Part shown: in pieces, positions 1-8,894 of the stretch
How the letters are laid out: every line of letters begins with the position of its first letter
Position numbering within the stretch: position 1 is the first letter of the stretch
NCBI GenBank assembly: GCA_030528125.1
Contig: JAUMZM010000009.1
Span: forward strand, 1 to 42,916
Source of the DNA: Tissierellia bacterium
GTDB taxonomy: Bacteria > Bacillota > Clostridia > Tissierellales > Peptoniphilaceae
DNA length: 42,916 bases
Direction of reading: 5' to 3'
The notes under the pieces: generated by a model
What the model was told of the DNA's origin: nothing
What the model saw: the letters and a program-made list of their open reading frames with translations, nothing else
Databases searched by the model: none
Made by a program: the position numbers and the translations under genes

Positions 1-13
1 TTAGATAGTAGAA

Positions 14-77
14 ACAAACCCAGCAAAAAGCTGGGTTTGTCTACGTTCTGACTCTTAGAATTTTCTAAGAGTTTTTA
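14..77 (+). terminator. Tandem hairpins, intergenic terminator-like repeat
   Basis: Two consecutive hairpins. The first has 11-bp arms (14-24 and 30-40, loop AAAAA). The second has 10-bp arms (51-60 and 63-72) followed by a T run to 76, so it would terminate transcription arriving from the left on the plus strand. The linker read on the minus strand is CAGAACGTAG, running into ACAAA of the first hairpin. A nearly identical linker joins two hairpins at the right end of the window (42850-42914) in the opposite orientation. Confidence 0.6.
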
Positions 78-157
78 TTAATGTCAAATATTTAATTAAA
101 TGTAACTGTTTTATATTTCTCATTCTATTTAATGTAATATGAATAAATTTAGACAAT

Positions 158-183
158 AAAAATCGGCTTTTAAGCCGATTTTT
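158..183 (-). terminator. Rho-independent terminator of the ecf-truA-DUF4097 operon
   Basis: AAAAATCGGCTT faces AAGCCGATTTTT, giving a symmetric GC-containing stem with T runs on both sides. It overlaps the stop codon of the minus-strand gene that ends at 182, so it is the natural end of the ecfA1-to-DUF4097 transcript. It could also work in the other direction. Confidence 0.8.
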
Positions 184-1153
184 ATTCATCTTCTAGAGGA
201 TTTCCTCTTTTTTCTGTACTACTTGTAATATCCTCATTTACTTTGTCATTTGCTTTTTGTTCTATCTTTTCTTTTGTATTAAACTCAATATCTCCTATTT
301 TTGTAGTTGCGAATATGGATTTCTTAGCTTTAGATTCTTTGCTATTAAAGCCATTTTCTATATTTCTGTATGCAATATTTCCGTATTTTAGGTTTCCAAC
401 TTGAAGTATTGCTTCAAAATTATAATTTCTTAAGCTATCTTCTGTATTTATAATTATATCCCCTGTATTTGAATTGAGGTTGTTTTCACCATCAAAATTT
501 ATATTATTAGTTTTTATATTTCCTGTGTTATTTTCTATTGTTGAATCTTTAATAGTAGAATTTTCTAGAGAAATATTTCCTTCTACTAAACCTAGACTTC
601 CCTTTAAATTAGAATTTTTAACCTTAATATTTCCACTTTTTACATTAAGATCGATATTACCTGTACTTAAATCATTAATCTTTAGATCGCCCTTTTCTAC
701 AGTTCCTTCAAATGAATCTATATCTCCTTTTTCTGGAATAAAGATTTTTAGAACCTGTATTTTATTTTTCATATTGAGCTTATCGCCTGATACCTTAGTT
801 TTTATATCTAGATTCCCATCTTCTACATTTGCGACTATTTCATAAGCATTATCTGATTCATCTTTATACAAATTTGTATATTCTATATAAGGATTTGTAT
901 TCGATTTTTCGATTTTTATATCACAAGTTTCAAGATTAACTTTTATTGATTTTATATCTGTCAAATCTACTCTCATGATTTTGGATTTATTATAACTATT
1001 ATCTTCAATTTCTTCTCTTGTCATTGTTTTTGTATTTGATGATATTATCTTTTTATATGCAAAGAAAATTCCTACAACAAATACAACTATCAATAGAGCT
1101 ATAAAAATTCTCTTTTTATTTATTCTTTTCTTTTGTTTTTTATTATTTTCCAT
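182..1153 (-). CDS. Membrane-anchored DUF4097-like beta-helix protein
   Basis: The 323-residue protein starts with a lysine/arginine-rich stretch and one hydrophobic segment (about residues 16-34), so it is probably an N-in, C-out single-pass membrane protein. The outer part is made of short repeating beta strands (patterns such as GNIDLNVKSGNIKVKNSN), typical of the DUF4097/DUF4098 putative-adhesin beta-helix family. Members often sit beside envelope-stress systems, but no specific reaction is known. The ATG follows GGGTGAGCTA. It lies 14 bp after truA, so it is probably the last gene of the ecf-truA operon, before the hairpin at 158-183. The family call rests on repeat pattern only, and the function is unknown. 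Confidence 0.6.
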   Translation of the reverse strand: MENNKKQKKRINKKRIFIALLIVVFVVGIFFAYKKIISSNTKTMTREEIEDNSYNKSKIMRVDLTDIKSIKVNLETCDIKIEKSNTNPYIEYTNLYKDESDNAYEIVANVEDGNLDIKTKVSGDKLNMKNKIQVLKIFIPEKGDIDSFEGTVEKGDLKINDLSTGNIDLNVKSGNIKVKNSNLKGSLGLVEGNISLENSTIKDSTIENNTGNIKTNNINFDGENNLNSNTGDIIINTEDSLRNYNFEAILQVGNLKYGNIAYRNIENGFNSKESKAKKSIFATTKIGDIEFNTKEKIEQKANDKVNEDITSSTEKRGNPLEDE

Positions 1154-1167
1154 TAGCTCACCCTAGA

Positions 1168-1911
1168 TTAATATTCTATATTTTTCAAATAGAGTCCTGC
1201 TGCTTTTAATGTAGGACATGCCATCTTTTCATTTTCTTTATCGAAATATGCTAATAACTTATCTTTTGTAAGCTTTCCCCTAGCGTATTCAACAAGGACA
1301 CCCGACATAATTCTAACTTGATTATGCAAAAAACTTTCTGCTCTAAAAACAAAAACCAATATATCCTTTTTCTTAAAAAAATAGCAATCTTCTATTTTCC
1401 TTATAGTATTAATTGTATCATCTTTATCCCTTAGCATAAAGGCCTTAAAATCATGTTCTCCTTTTAAAATTTCAAAACCTTCTTTTAATTTCTCATAGTT
1501 AAGCTTATAAGTTATATTTTCCATATAATTTCTATATATAGGATGCATATTTTCACTTGTATTAATTAGATAATGGTAAGTCTTATTCTTTGCACAAAAC
1601 CTAGAATGAAAATACATATCTTCTTGGTTTGAATCTACTACCTTTATATCTTCTGGAAGATATTTTAAAAGATGGTAATGAAATTTATTTGGATTTATTT
1701 TTGTCGTTGTAAGAAAATTTACAATCTGACCATAAGCATGTACTCCACTATCTGTTCTTCCTGCGCTTATTAGTCTTATATCTTCTCCAGTAACTTCAAT
1801 TATAGCCTTGGTAAGTTCTTGTTGAACGGTTCTTTCTCCTTCTTGAATTTGAAATCCGGAAAAATTTGTTCCATCGTATTCTACAACAAGCTTAATATTT
1901 TTAAAACTCAT
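1168..1911 (-). CDS. truA: tRNA pseudouridine(38-40) synthase TruA
   Basis: TruA isomerises uridines 38-40 of the tRNA anticodon arm to pseudouridine. The protein has the family N-terminus VVEYDGTNFSGFQIQ and the catalytic motif AGRTDSGVHAYGQ, with the nucleophilic Asp at about residue 54. The C-terminal FLHNQVRIMSGVLVEYARGK motif is also present. The length of 247 residues is normal. I chose the ATG at 1911, which overlaps the ecfT stop as ATGA. An upstream in-frame TTG at 1926 is possible but has no ribosome binding site. Translational coupling to ecfT is likely, and the ecfA1-ecfA2-ecfT-truA order is conserved in Firmicutes. Confidence 0.95.
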   Translation of the reverse strand: MSFKNIKLVVEYDGTNFSGFQIQEGERTVQQELTKAIIEVTGEDIRLISAGRTDSGVHAYGQIVNFLTTTKINPNKFHYHLLKYLPEDIKVVDSNQEDMYFHSRFCAKNKTYHYLINTSENMHPIYRNYMENITYKLNYEKLKEGFEILKGEHDFKAFMLRDKDDTINTIRKIEDCYFFKKKDILVFVFRAESFLHNQVRIMSGVLVEYARGKLTKDKLLAYFDKENEKMACPTLKAAGLYLKNIEY

Positions 1912-2702
1912 ATATATTTTATCCAAATTATTATGCTAAAAAATACTGCTACTACTACAAAAACTACAACATCAGATTTTGTCATTTTAAGTTCATTAAG
2001 TCTTGTTCTATATCGTCCACCTCTATAAAGTCTAGCTTCCATTGCAGTTGACAATTCATCTGCTCTTTTAAAGGAATTTATAAATAATGGAACAAGAAGT
2101 GGTATCATATTTTTCGCTCTTGTCATTAAATTTCCAGATTCAAAATTAGCTCCTCTTGCCATTTGAGCCATTCTTATTTTTTCACTTTCCTTAAAAAGTG
2201 TTGGAATAAATCTAAGTGCAATACTTATCATCATAGCAAGTTCTGCTGCTGGAAATCCTACCTTAGATAATGGAGAAAATAACTTTTCTAATCCGTCTGT
2301 AAGTCTCATGGGGCTTGTTGTATATGTCAAAACAGATGTTGATATAACTATAAATACAAGCCTTAATATCATAAAAACAGATTTATATAATCCTTCTTTT
2401 GTAACAGATATCTTCCATATATGAAACAACTCTTCTCCAGGTGTTGTAATAACATTTATTATAGCAGTTATTATAAGAAGAATCATAAGTGGCTTTAGAC
2501 CTCTTATTAAACTTTTTACAGGAATCTTCGCGATATATATTGTAAATGCAACAAATAAAAAGACTGGAATATATACAAGAAAATTTTTCACAAAAAATAT
2601 CATAACCATAAAAAATATCGTAAGAATTATTTTTACTCTAGGATCTAATCTGTGAACTGGAGTATCAAATGGTATGTATTGTCCTATTGATATATTACTC
2701 AT
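1908..2702 (-). CDS. ecfT: ECF transporter transmembrane component EcfT
   Basis: EcfT is the integral-membrane scaffold that couples the EcfA1/EcfA2 ATPases to interchangeable substrate-binding S components for vitamins or metal ions. The sequence shows several hydrophobic segments. It also has the two EcfT coupling motifs, seen here as MAQMARGANFESG and AMEARLYRGGRYRT (Ala-Arg-Gly type signatures), which contact the ATPases. It begins LDPRVKI, as is usual for the family. The ATG at 2702 is preceded by GGAGG with 5-nt spacing, and a TTG 12 nt upstream is less likely. It overlaps the end of ecfA2 by 8 bp. No S component is next to it, as expected for a shared (group II) module. Confidence 0.93.
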   Translation of the reverse strand: MSNISIGQYIPFDTPVHRLDPRVKIILTIFFMVMIFFVKNFLVYIPVFLFVAFTIYIAKIPVKSLIRGLKPLMILLIITAIINVITTPGEELFHIWKISVTKEGLYKSVFMILRLVFIVISTSVLTYTTSPMRLTDGLEKLFSPLSKVGFPAAELAMMISIALRFIPTLFKESEKIRMAQMARGANFESGNLMTRAKNMIPLLVPLFINSFKRADELSTAMEARLYRGGRYRTRLNELKMTKSDVVVFVVVAVFFSIIIWIKYI

Positions 2703-3552
2703 TTTTGCCTCCAAAGTATTTTAATAGTTCTTCTTTTGCATCTTTAACTGTATATATATCATCTCTTACATCATGTCCTGCTTTTTTGTATTTTTTCATA
2801 AATTTTGTAATTTGTGGGATATCAAGTCCTATTGACTCAAGATCTTTTTTTGAAAATGTATCATAAGTACCCATATCACTAAAAACTCTTGAATTATCCA
2901 TTACAATTACTCTTTTTACATATTTTGCAACATCTTCCATAGAATGACTTACAAGTACTATGCTAAGTTCTGGATCATTATTGTAAAGATTTATAATATG
3001 GTTAAATATTTCCTCTCTTCCTCTAGGATCAAGTCCTGCTGTCAATTCATCAAGAACTAGAACTTTGGGTCTCATTGATATAATTCCCGCAACAGCAACT
3101 CTTCTTTGCTGGCCTCCTGATAATTCAAATGGCGACTTATCTTTGTATTTTTCATAATTAAGACCAACCATTTCCATGCTCTCTTTTACTCTTTTTTCAA
3201 TTTCATCTTCAGAAAGTCCCATATTTTTTGGACCAAAGGCTACATCTTTTGCTATTGTTTCTTCAAAAAGCTGGTTTTCTGGATATTGAAATACAAGACC
3301 TACCTTAAATCTTAGATCTCTTCTTTTTTCTTTTATTTTTGAATTAACTCCATCAATTATTACATCACCTTCAGTTGGTATCAAAAGTCCATTTAATAAT
3401 TGTACAAGAGTTGATTTACCACTTCCTGTATGTCCTATAAGTCCTATAAATTCATGTGTTTGTATTTCTAATGAGACATTTTCTAATGCTTTAACTTCCG
3501 TTGGAAGTCCTTTATTATATAAATAGCTTACGTTTTTTAATTCTATTTTCAT
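2695..3552 (-). CDS. ecfA2: ECF transporter ATPase EcfA2
   Basis: One of the two ABC ATPases that energise ECF-type uptake of micronutrients. It has Walker A GHTGSGKST, the Q-loop FQYPENQLFEETI characteristic of EcfA proteins, the signature ELSGGQQRRVA, Walker B KVLVLDELTAGLD and the switch His in LVSHSMEDV. The length of 285 residues is typical. The start ATG overlaps the ecfA1 stop as ATGA (3549-3552), indicating coupled translation. It is called A2 because it follows A1 in the conserved order. The A1/A2 assignment by position is safe but was not confirmed by alignment. Confidence 0.94.
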   Translation of the reverse strand: MKIELKNVSYLYNKGLPTEVKALENVSLEIQTHEFIGLIGHTGSGKSTLVQLLNGLLIPTEGDVIIDGVNSKIKEKRRDLRFKVGLVFQYPENQLFEETIAKDVAFGPKNMGLSEDEIEKRVKESMEMVGLNYEKYKDKSPFELSGGQQRRVAVAGIISMRPKVLVLDELTAGLDPRGREEIFNHIINLYNNDPELSIVLVSHSMEDVAKYVKRVIVMDNSRVFSDMGTYDTFSKKDLESIGLDIPQITKFMKKYKKAGHDVRDDIYTVKDAKEELLKYFGGKNE

Positions 3553-4388
3553 ATTGCATCCATCATTTCATCTATTGTCAAAGGTACTTTGTCAATTTGT
3601 ATACCTTCTTTTGAAAGCTCATAATAAAGATCTGTGACTTGTGGAACATCAAGTCCTAGCTTTTTCATCTTTTCTACATTTCCAAAAATTTCTCTAGGAG
3701 TGCCTGTCATAGCAATTTCTCCTTTGTTCATTACTATGATTCTATCAGCATTTACGGCTTCTTCCATATAATGAGTTATATAGACTATTGTCTTTTTGTA
3801 TTGTTTATTTAAAGTATTTACAATTCCTACAACATCTTTTCTCCCAGTAGGATCAAGCATTGCAGTAGGTTCATCTAGAACAATACACTTACTCATCATA
3901 GCAATAACTCCTGCTATTGATACTCTTTGTTTTTGCCCACCTGATAACTCATAAGGAGCTTTTTTCTTAAATTCACTCATAGATACAAGTTCTAATGCTC
4001 TATCAACCCTTTCTCTTAATTCTGGGTTTTCTACTTGAAGATTTTCTGGTCCAAAAGCAACATCTTCTTCGACAGTTGTTGCTACCATTTGGTTATCTGG
4101 GTTTTGGAAAACCATGGAAGATAATTCTCTTATCTGCCATATATTATCTTCATCTTTTGTATTCATATCTTCGTAATAAATATCACCTTTGGTTGGAAGA
4201 ATTTGGGCATTTAATAATTTTGCAAGTGTCGATTTGCCTGAACCATTATGTCCTAAGATTGCTACAAATTCGCCCTCATTTATTTCCATATTGATATTAT
4301 TTAAAGCATTTGTATAAGTAACATTCCCATCATCGGATATATTCTCATAACTATAGCTTAAATTTTCAATTTTTATCAAATTCTTCAT
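3549..4388 (-). CDS. ecfA1: ECF transporter ATPase EcfA1
   Basis: First gene of the ecfA1-ecfA2-ecfT-truA operon. It has Walker A GHNGSGKST, the Q-loop VFQNPDNQMVATTVEEDVAFG that is nearly diagnostic of EcfA1, the signature ELSGGQKQR, Walker B CIVLDEPTAMLD and the H-loop ITHYMEE. I chose the ATG at 4388, preceded by AGAGGT. An upstream GTG at 4403 would place the ribosome binding site inside the coding region. With EcfA2 it forms the asymmetric ATPase dimer bound to EcfT at the inner face of the membrane. Confidence 0.94.
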   Translation of the reverse strand: MKNLIKIENLSYSYENISDDGNVTYTNALNNINMEINEGEFVAILGHNGSGKSTLAKLLNAQILPTKGDIYYEDMNTKDEDNIWQIRELSSMVFQNPDNQMVATTVEEDVAFGPENLQVENPELRERVDRALELVSMSEFKKKAPYELSGGQKQRVSIAGVIAMMSKCIVLDEPTAMLDPTGRKDVVGIVNTLNKQYKKTIVYITHYMEEAVNADRIIVMNKGEIAMTGTPREIFGNVEKMKKLGLDVPQVTDLYYELSKEGIQIDKVPLTIDEMMDAI

Positions 4389-4543
4389 TTTACCTCTTTT
4401 CACAGATTGAAATTAAAAAATACTATTATTATAACTAAAAATTAAATTTGTCTGTAATTAAACTATATAAAGCTCATTGTTTTTTAACTTTGAACTTTCT
4501 AGCTTAATCCTAACTTTGAAATTATCTTTTTTAAATGGAATAA

Positions 4544-5968
4544 TTAATATGCCATTTGAGGAGAATAGTCTGTACTACTTTCATATACTACAACTGGTGC
4601 ACCATAAGGTATGTTGTTAAATATAACCTCAGCATTTGCCGGTGGAGTATTTATACATCCATGACTTCCGTTTGATAGATATATTCCTCCTCCATAAGCA
4701 CTTCTCCAACGAGAATCGTGAATTCCTTCTCCGTCCCAGCCTATTGGCATCCAATAAGATACTGGAGTATTATATTCACTTCCGTCATAGTCTTCACCAT
4801 TTAAGACTTTATTTGTTTCTTTTGAAATTATCTTTCCTACACCTTTATTGGTTGCAGAATCCATTCCTGCATTTCCAGTTACGATTGGTGTTTCGTTTAT
4901 AAGTTCTCCATCAATGTATGTCCACATTGTCTGTCTTGAAAGGTCAATTTCTACATAGGTATTTCCTATGTCACTTCCATTTTCATCTCTTGTATATCCT
5001 TCTTGAAGGTATACTGGTTCTTGTTCTCCGCTTTGTTTATTATCAACTACATTATAAAATTCATCTGCTGTACCTTCAACATCCATTTGATAACCATATA
5101 TTCCAGGATTTACTTGTATTTCTCCAATTCCTGTTGCATTGAATGTTCTTGTTGTTCCGTAGGTATCAGTATCTATTGCCATTTGTCTAAAATATTCATA
5201 GACTCTATCATAATTTAACTTAAACTGACCATTATCCATGTCGAATAAGTCGACTAGATCTTTTCCTTTTAACTCATAAGTTTTTTGTGGGAAATTATAT
5301 GTTATATCTAAGTCTTCTACTTCTTTGGCATTTTTTAGATTTTGATTTAGAGTTTTATCATCAGATTTTATCTCAGGATTTATATATTCATCCTTAAGTT
5401 CTATCTCATTTTTTCTAAGCTCTAAAGAATTTATAATGGTATTTGCTAATTTTTCAGTATCAAGCTTATTTCCCATTACTTCTTTTTCAATTTCAAATCC
5501 ACTGTCTTTATATACTATATATGCATTTTCTGGCTCTACTACATTTTTTAAAAGTTCAGAGTCATTAATTGCACTTTCTAATTTTTCCTTACTATATGTT
5601 ATATCATAATCTATGGCATAATCGCTATCTCTAAAAAATGACATTGGCCAAACAAATGGATTTTGATCAATTGATGCTCCGTTAGGAACATTTTCTTTAT
5701 ATTCAATTTGATCAGCACTTACTTTCATATTTCTATTGTCTCTTCCTTTTAGAACGACTTCAAAGTTATCTCTTTGTCCTCCAAGTGCTTCACTTTTTTT
5801 GATTAAAGATCTATCAACTTTATTAATATAGGTATTTGGCATTGTCAAAAATGAGAATACTAAAACTCCTACTAAATAAATTGTTACTATTATTCCCAAA
5901 ATCCAAATCCATTTTTTGGATTTTTTTGTTTCATTTTGATTTTTTACTTCGTTTTCTATAATAAACAC
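4544..5968 (-). CDS. L,D-transpeptidase (YkuD) with peptidoglycan-binding domain
   Basis: Envelope enzyme that forms 3-3 (meso-DAP to meso-DAP type) cross-links or attaches proteins to peptidoglycan. The N-terminus is Lys-rich with one membrane helix (about residues 20-42). The middle (roughly 60-320) resembles the PG_binding_4 domain found with YkuD enzymes. The C-terminus carries YkuD motifs: GIHDSRW, then SHGCINTPP with the catalytic Cys at about residue 438. The start is odd: the only GTG (5968) sits directly against its Shine-Dalgarno AAAGGGG, an in-frame TGA lies just upstream, and the first ATG is after the membrane helix. An ATT two codons on would have normal spacing. It has its own promoter at 5990-6018. 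Confidence 0.88.
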   Translation of the reverse strand: MFIIENEVKNQNETKKSKKWIWILGIIVTIYLVGVLVFSFLTMPNTYINKVDRSLIKKSEALGGQRDNFEVVLKGRDNRNMKVSADQIEYKENVPNGASIDQNPFVWPMSFFRDSDYAIDYDITYSKEKLESAINDSELLKNVVEPENAYIVYKDSGFEIEKEVMGNKLDTEKLANTIINSLELRKNEIELKDEYINPEIKSDDKTLNQNLKNAKEVEDLDITYNFPQKTYELKGKDLVDLFDMDNGQFKLNYDRVYEYFRQMAIDTDTYGTTRTFNATGIGEIQVNPGIYGYQMDVEGTADEFYNVVDNKQSGEQEPVYLQEGYTRDENGSDIGNTYVEIDLSRQTMWTYIDGELINETPIVTGNAGMDSATNKGVGKIISKETNKVLNGEDYDGSEYNTPVSYWMPIGWDGEGIHDSRWRSAYGGGIYLSNGSHGCINTPPANAEVIFNNIPYGAPVVVYESSTDYSPQMAY

Positions 5969-5989
5969 CCCTTTCGGTCATCATTAATT

Positions 5990-6018
5990 ATGATACAACT
6001 AAATGTTGATTTTGTCAT
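5990..6018 (-). promoter_or_regulatory. Predicted sigma-A promoter of the L,D-transpeptidase gene
   Basis: On the minus strand, ATGACA (6013-6018) and TATCAT (5990-5995) are separated by exactly 17 bp, each one mismatch from consensus. Transcription would start near 5984, leaving a leader of only about 15 nt before the GTG start. Confidence 0.5.
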
Positions 6019-6049
6019 GTTATTATCGAAAAATAGAATATAAAACATA

Positions 6050-7171
6050 TTATAATGGTTTTTTACCATAGTACTGGTAGTAAGTTGTCTCTATATTACC
6101 ATTATAAAGCTTTCTTTTCCTTGATAGTTTATGATCAAAATATTTATCAAATTTCTTATCACTAGTTATTACATAGAAACTCCAAGTTTCAATTTTTTTG
6201 AATTTGTTATTAAAATCTCTATATATTTTGTTCAAGTCTACATTAGAAAGTCTGTTTCCATAAGGAGGATTAGTTATTAGAACTCCATAATCATCTTTTA
6301 CAGCGATATTTTTAACATCTCTTGTTATAAATGATATATCCTCTCCTACTCCTGCATTTATTGCATTATTCTTTGCAAGTTCTATTGCTCTTCCACTTAT
6401 ATCAGAACCTAGAATATTTAATTTTATATCGTAATTAATTTTTGAAAGGGCTTCTCTTTTAACTTTATCATATATTTTTTTGTCATAGAATATAAATTTA
6501 GTAAAATCGAAATCTCTATCAATTCCAGGAGCAATATTTCTTTCTCTTCTTGCAGCTTCTATAAGAATTGTCCCTGATCCACAGAAAGGATCTAATAGGA
6601 ATCTATCTTTATTATAAAAGGATAAATCCACAAGGGCACTTGCAAGATTTTCTCTTATAGGAGCCTTAACACTTCCTTTTCTATATCCTCTTTTGTGTAG
6701 AGAATCCCCTGATGTATCCAAGTTTATAGATACCATATCTTTTACAATAGATATTTCTATATTGTATCTTTCTTCTGTCTTTTTAAACACATTCATATTA
6801 TACTTTCTCTTTAAACTTTCTATGATAGCTTTTTCAGAAATAGACTGTATATTTCTTAGAGAAAATAGTTTTGATTTGTAGCTTTTCGCATTTACTATGA
6901 AATTTCCATCTTTTGAAATATATTCAAACCAATCCATTTTGTTTATATTTTCAAAAAGTTCTTCAAAGCTTCTAGCTTTAAATTCATTTAACGAGATATA
7001 TACTCTATCTGCACAATGAAGATTTATATTTAAGTTAGCAATATCATAGCTATTACCATATAAAACTATTTGTCCGTCTGAAACTTCAAGATCTTCATAG
7101 CCCATATAATTCAATTGTCTTTTTATCAAGGCTTCTACTCCAAAGCTTGATCTAATAATTATTTTATACAT
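6050..7171 (-). CDS. THUMP-domain class I SAM-dependent RNA methyltransferase (RlmL/YpsC-like)
   Basis: The 373-residue protein combines an N-terminal ferredoxin-like/THUMP RNA-binding region (starting IIIRSSFGVEALIKRQL, about 1-160) with a UPF0020-type methyltransferase domain. The latter has the SAM-binding LLDPFCGSGTILIEAA motif (about 190-205) and the catalytic NPPYGNRL motif (about 300), which is typical of N2-guanine rRNA/tRNA methyltransferases. Homologues in Firmicutes are the YpsC/RlmL group, which lack the second RlmK domain of the E. coli protein, as here. The ATG is preceded by AGAGAGGTGTT. The exact target nucleotide cannot be read from the sequence. Confidence 0.87.
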   Translation of the reverse strand: MYKIIIRSSFGVEALIKRQLNYMGYEDLEVSDGQIVLYGNSYDIANLNINLHCADRVYISLNEFKARSFEELFENINKMDWFEYISKDGNFIVNAKSYKSKLFSLRNIQSISEKAIIESLKRKYNMNVFKKTEERYNIEISIVKDMVSINLDTSGDSLHKRGYRKGSVKAPIRENLASALVDLSFYNKDRFLLDPFCGSGTILIEAARRERNIAPGIDRDFDFTKFIFYDKKIYDKVKREALSKINYDIKLNILGSDISGRAIELAKNNAINAGVGEDISFITRDVKNIAVKDDYGVLITNPPYGNRLSNVDLNKIYRDFNNKFKKIETWSFYVITSDKKFDKYFDHKLSRKRKLYNGNIETTYYQYYGKKPL

Positions 7172-7293
7172 AACACCTCTCTTATTGTATACTATTTTAC
7201 TATAAATTGATAATTTTTTAATTTTAATGTTTAGATTTTACATTTGCGGGTAATATTATAATGTAATAGGATTAAAAAATCTAGGAGGTTACA

Positions 7294-7653
7294 ATGAAAT
7301 TAACAGAAACTGTTCAATCAGGAGATTGGAAAAATGAAAAACACGTACCAGAACTTGAGGTTAAAAAACTTGAAGACAACAAATATGAAATAACAGCTGT
7401 TGTAGGAAAAGAAATCACTCATCCTAATACATTAGAACATCATATTGCTTGGATCAAAGTTTTCTTCATTCCAGAAGGAGCAAAACTTCCAATAGAAATT
7501 GCAAACTATAATTTCAGTGCTCATGGAGAAACTGATGTATTCACAGAACCTGTTGCAAAGGGAGTTTTAAAGACAGAAACAAAAGGTATGCTTTATGCTT
7601 TAAGCTATTGCAATATCCATGGACTTTGGGAAGGTAGCCTAGAATTAGCTTAA
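7294..7653 (+). CDS. Superoxide reductase (neelaredoxin / class II SORL domain)
   Basis: This enzyme reduces superoxide to hydrogen peroxide without releasing oxygen, a typical defence in strict anaerobes. The 119-residue protein consists of the SOR domain alone and lacks the N-terminal desulforedoxin domain. All ligands of the catalytic Fe(His)4(Cys) centre are in place: Glu15/His17 (NEKHVPEL), His43 and His49 (HPNTLEHHIAW), and Cys106/His109 (CNIHGLW). Its ribosome binding site is AGGAGG, and a TATAAT at 7257-7262 is a likely -10 element. It is monocistronic, with a terminator directly after it, and faces the RNA methyltransferase gene head to head. Electrons would come from rubredoxin, which is not encoded here. 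Confidence 0.93.
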   Translation: MKLTETVQSGDWKNEKHVPELEVKKLEDNKYEITAVVGKEITHPNTLEHHIAWIKVFFIPEGAKLPIEIANYNFSAHGETDVFTEPVAKGVLKTETKGMLYALSYCNIHGLWEGSLELA

Positions 7654-7663
7654 TTTAAACTAT

Positions 7664-7690
7664 AACGCAGATTTTTATCTGCGTTTTTAT
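7664..7690 (+). terminator. Terminator of the superoxide reductase gene
   Basis: AACGCAGAT faces ATCTGCGTT (7664-7672 / 7677-7685), followed by TTTTATTTTTT. It lies 10 bp after the superoxide reductase stop codon. Confidence 0.85.
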
Positions 7691-7700
7691 TTTTTAAAAT

Positions 7701-7747
7701 AAACTGACCTTAACTTAAAGCAATTATGCTAAAAGTAAGGTCAGTTT
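7701..7747 (-). terminator. Terminator of the hydEGF operon (possibly bidirectional)
   Basis: AAACTGACCTTA (7701-7712) faces TAAGGTCAGTTT (7736-7747), a 12-bp stem with a 23-nt AT-rich loop. It abuts the hydF stop codon at 7749. T-rich tracts on both sides allow termination in both directions. Confidence 0.7.
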
Positions 7748-7748
7748 T

Positions 7749-8894
7749 TCATATTGTAATCTTATCAAGTATTCCCTTAAGATATGCAATAGTTATTCCA
7801 TAATTTGTCATAGGTATATTTTTTTCCTTTGCCTTTTTGACTCTATTTAGCATATATGTTCTATTAAACATACAAGCTCCACATGATATTATAAGATCAT
7901 AATCTTCAATATTAGAAAAGTCTTCCCCTCTTTGAAAGAAAAATTCTGCTTCAGGATGGAATTTTCTTATAAGTCTTGGAATTTTAACTCTTCCTATATC
8001 TTCATCAATTGGAGGGTGACTACAAGCTTCTGATATAAGTATTTTATCTATCTTTGTGTCAAGTCTTTTTACAGACTCTAAGAAATAATCTATGTCTCCC
8101 TTAAATTTTGAAAAAAGAACAGAAAAACTTGTCATCTTTATACATTCTGGCTTTATATCATATACTTCTTTAAAGACGGAACTATCAGTTATTATAAGAT
8201 CGATATGATCTTTTAACATATCTATAGTATCTTTAAGCTCACTAGGATTTACACAGATTGCTCTTGCTCTCTTATCGAGAATTTCTCTTATAGTTTGAAC
8301 TTGTGGAGTTATCAATCTTCCCTTAGGCGCTTCTTTATCTTGAGGCATTACAAGTATAACAGTGCTATTTTCTTTAACTAAATCTCCTGTTATAGTAATT
8401 TCGTTAGAATTAGAGAAAGTTTTTTCAATTATCTTTATTATCTTATCTTTATCGTCTTTTTTGTTTGAAGAATAGCTTACATAATCTATTTCTTTAAATT
8501 CTTCTTCTAATTTAGAATAATATTTTGTATCTGATTTTGATAAGACTTTTATAATAGGTTTTTTCGTATCTTCTAATTTTTTTAGAAATTTCAAATCATC
8601 TCCATTAGATAGAAGATAGATAAAACCATCGCATTTATCAATTACACTATTGCTTTTTTTGTTTCTAATTTCTCCAAGCTCTCCATAATCATCAATTCCT
8701 GCCGTATCTATAAAAACAACAGGTCCTACATTATGAATTTCCATTGGCTTATATACTGGATCTGTCGTTGTTCCTTTAGTACTTGAAACTATGGATACAT
8801 CTTGATCTGTAATAGAATTTAGAAAAGAAGATTTACCACTATTTATTTTTCCAAAGATTCCTATGTGATATCTAAGAGATCTTTGTGTCATCAT
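7749..8894 (-). CDS. hydF: [FeFe] hydrogenase H-cluster maturation GTPase HydF
   Basis: HydF is the scaffold on which the 2Fe subcluster is assembled before transfer to apo-hydrogenase. The GTPase domain shows GKINSGKS (15-22), DTAGIDD (G3) and KSD (G4). The C-terminal cluster-binding domain has the ACSHPPIDEDIGRVKIPR segment and CGACMFNR (CxxC), the expected Cys/His ligands. The ATG at 8894 overlaps the hydG TGA (ATGA), and a second ATG follows at once. An upstream in-frame start at 8936 would overlap hydG by 46 bp and is less likely. It is the last gene of hydE-hydG-hydF. No hydA structural gene lies in this window. Confidence 0.94.
   Translation of the reverse strand: MMTQRSLRYHIGIFGKINSGKSSFLNSITDQDVSIVSSTKGTTTDPVYKPMEIHNVGPVVFIDTAGIDDYGELGEIRNKKSNSVIDKCDGFIYLLSNGDDLKFLKKLEDTKKPIIKVLSKSDTKYYSKLEEEFKEIDYVSYSSNKKDDKDKIIKIIEKTFSNSNEITITGDLVKENSTVILVMPQDKEAPKGRLITPQVQTIREILDKRARAICVNPSELKDTIDMLKDHIDLIITDSSVFKEVYDIKPECIKMTSFSVLFSKFKGDIDYFLESVKRLDTKIDKILISEACSHPPIDEDIGRVKIPRLIRKFHPEAEFFFQRGEDFSNIEDYDLIISCGACMFNRTYMLNRVKKAKEKNIPMTNYGITIAYLKGILDKITI

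Noticed and set aside
474-845. Plus-strand ORF of 123 codons inside the DUF4097-like gene
   Set aside because: It is an antisense shadow of a real coding region, without a ribosome binding site or recognisable domain. Other antisense ORFs across the window were dismissed for the same reason.
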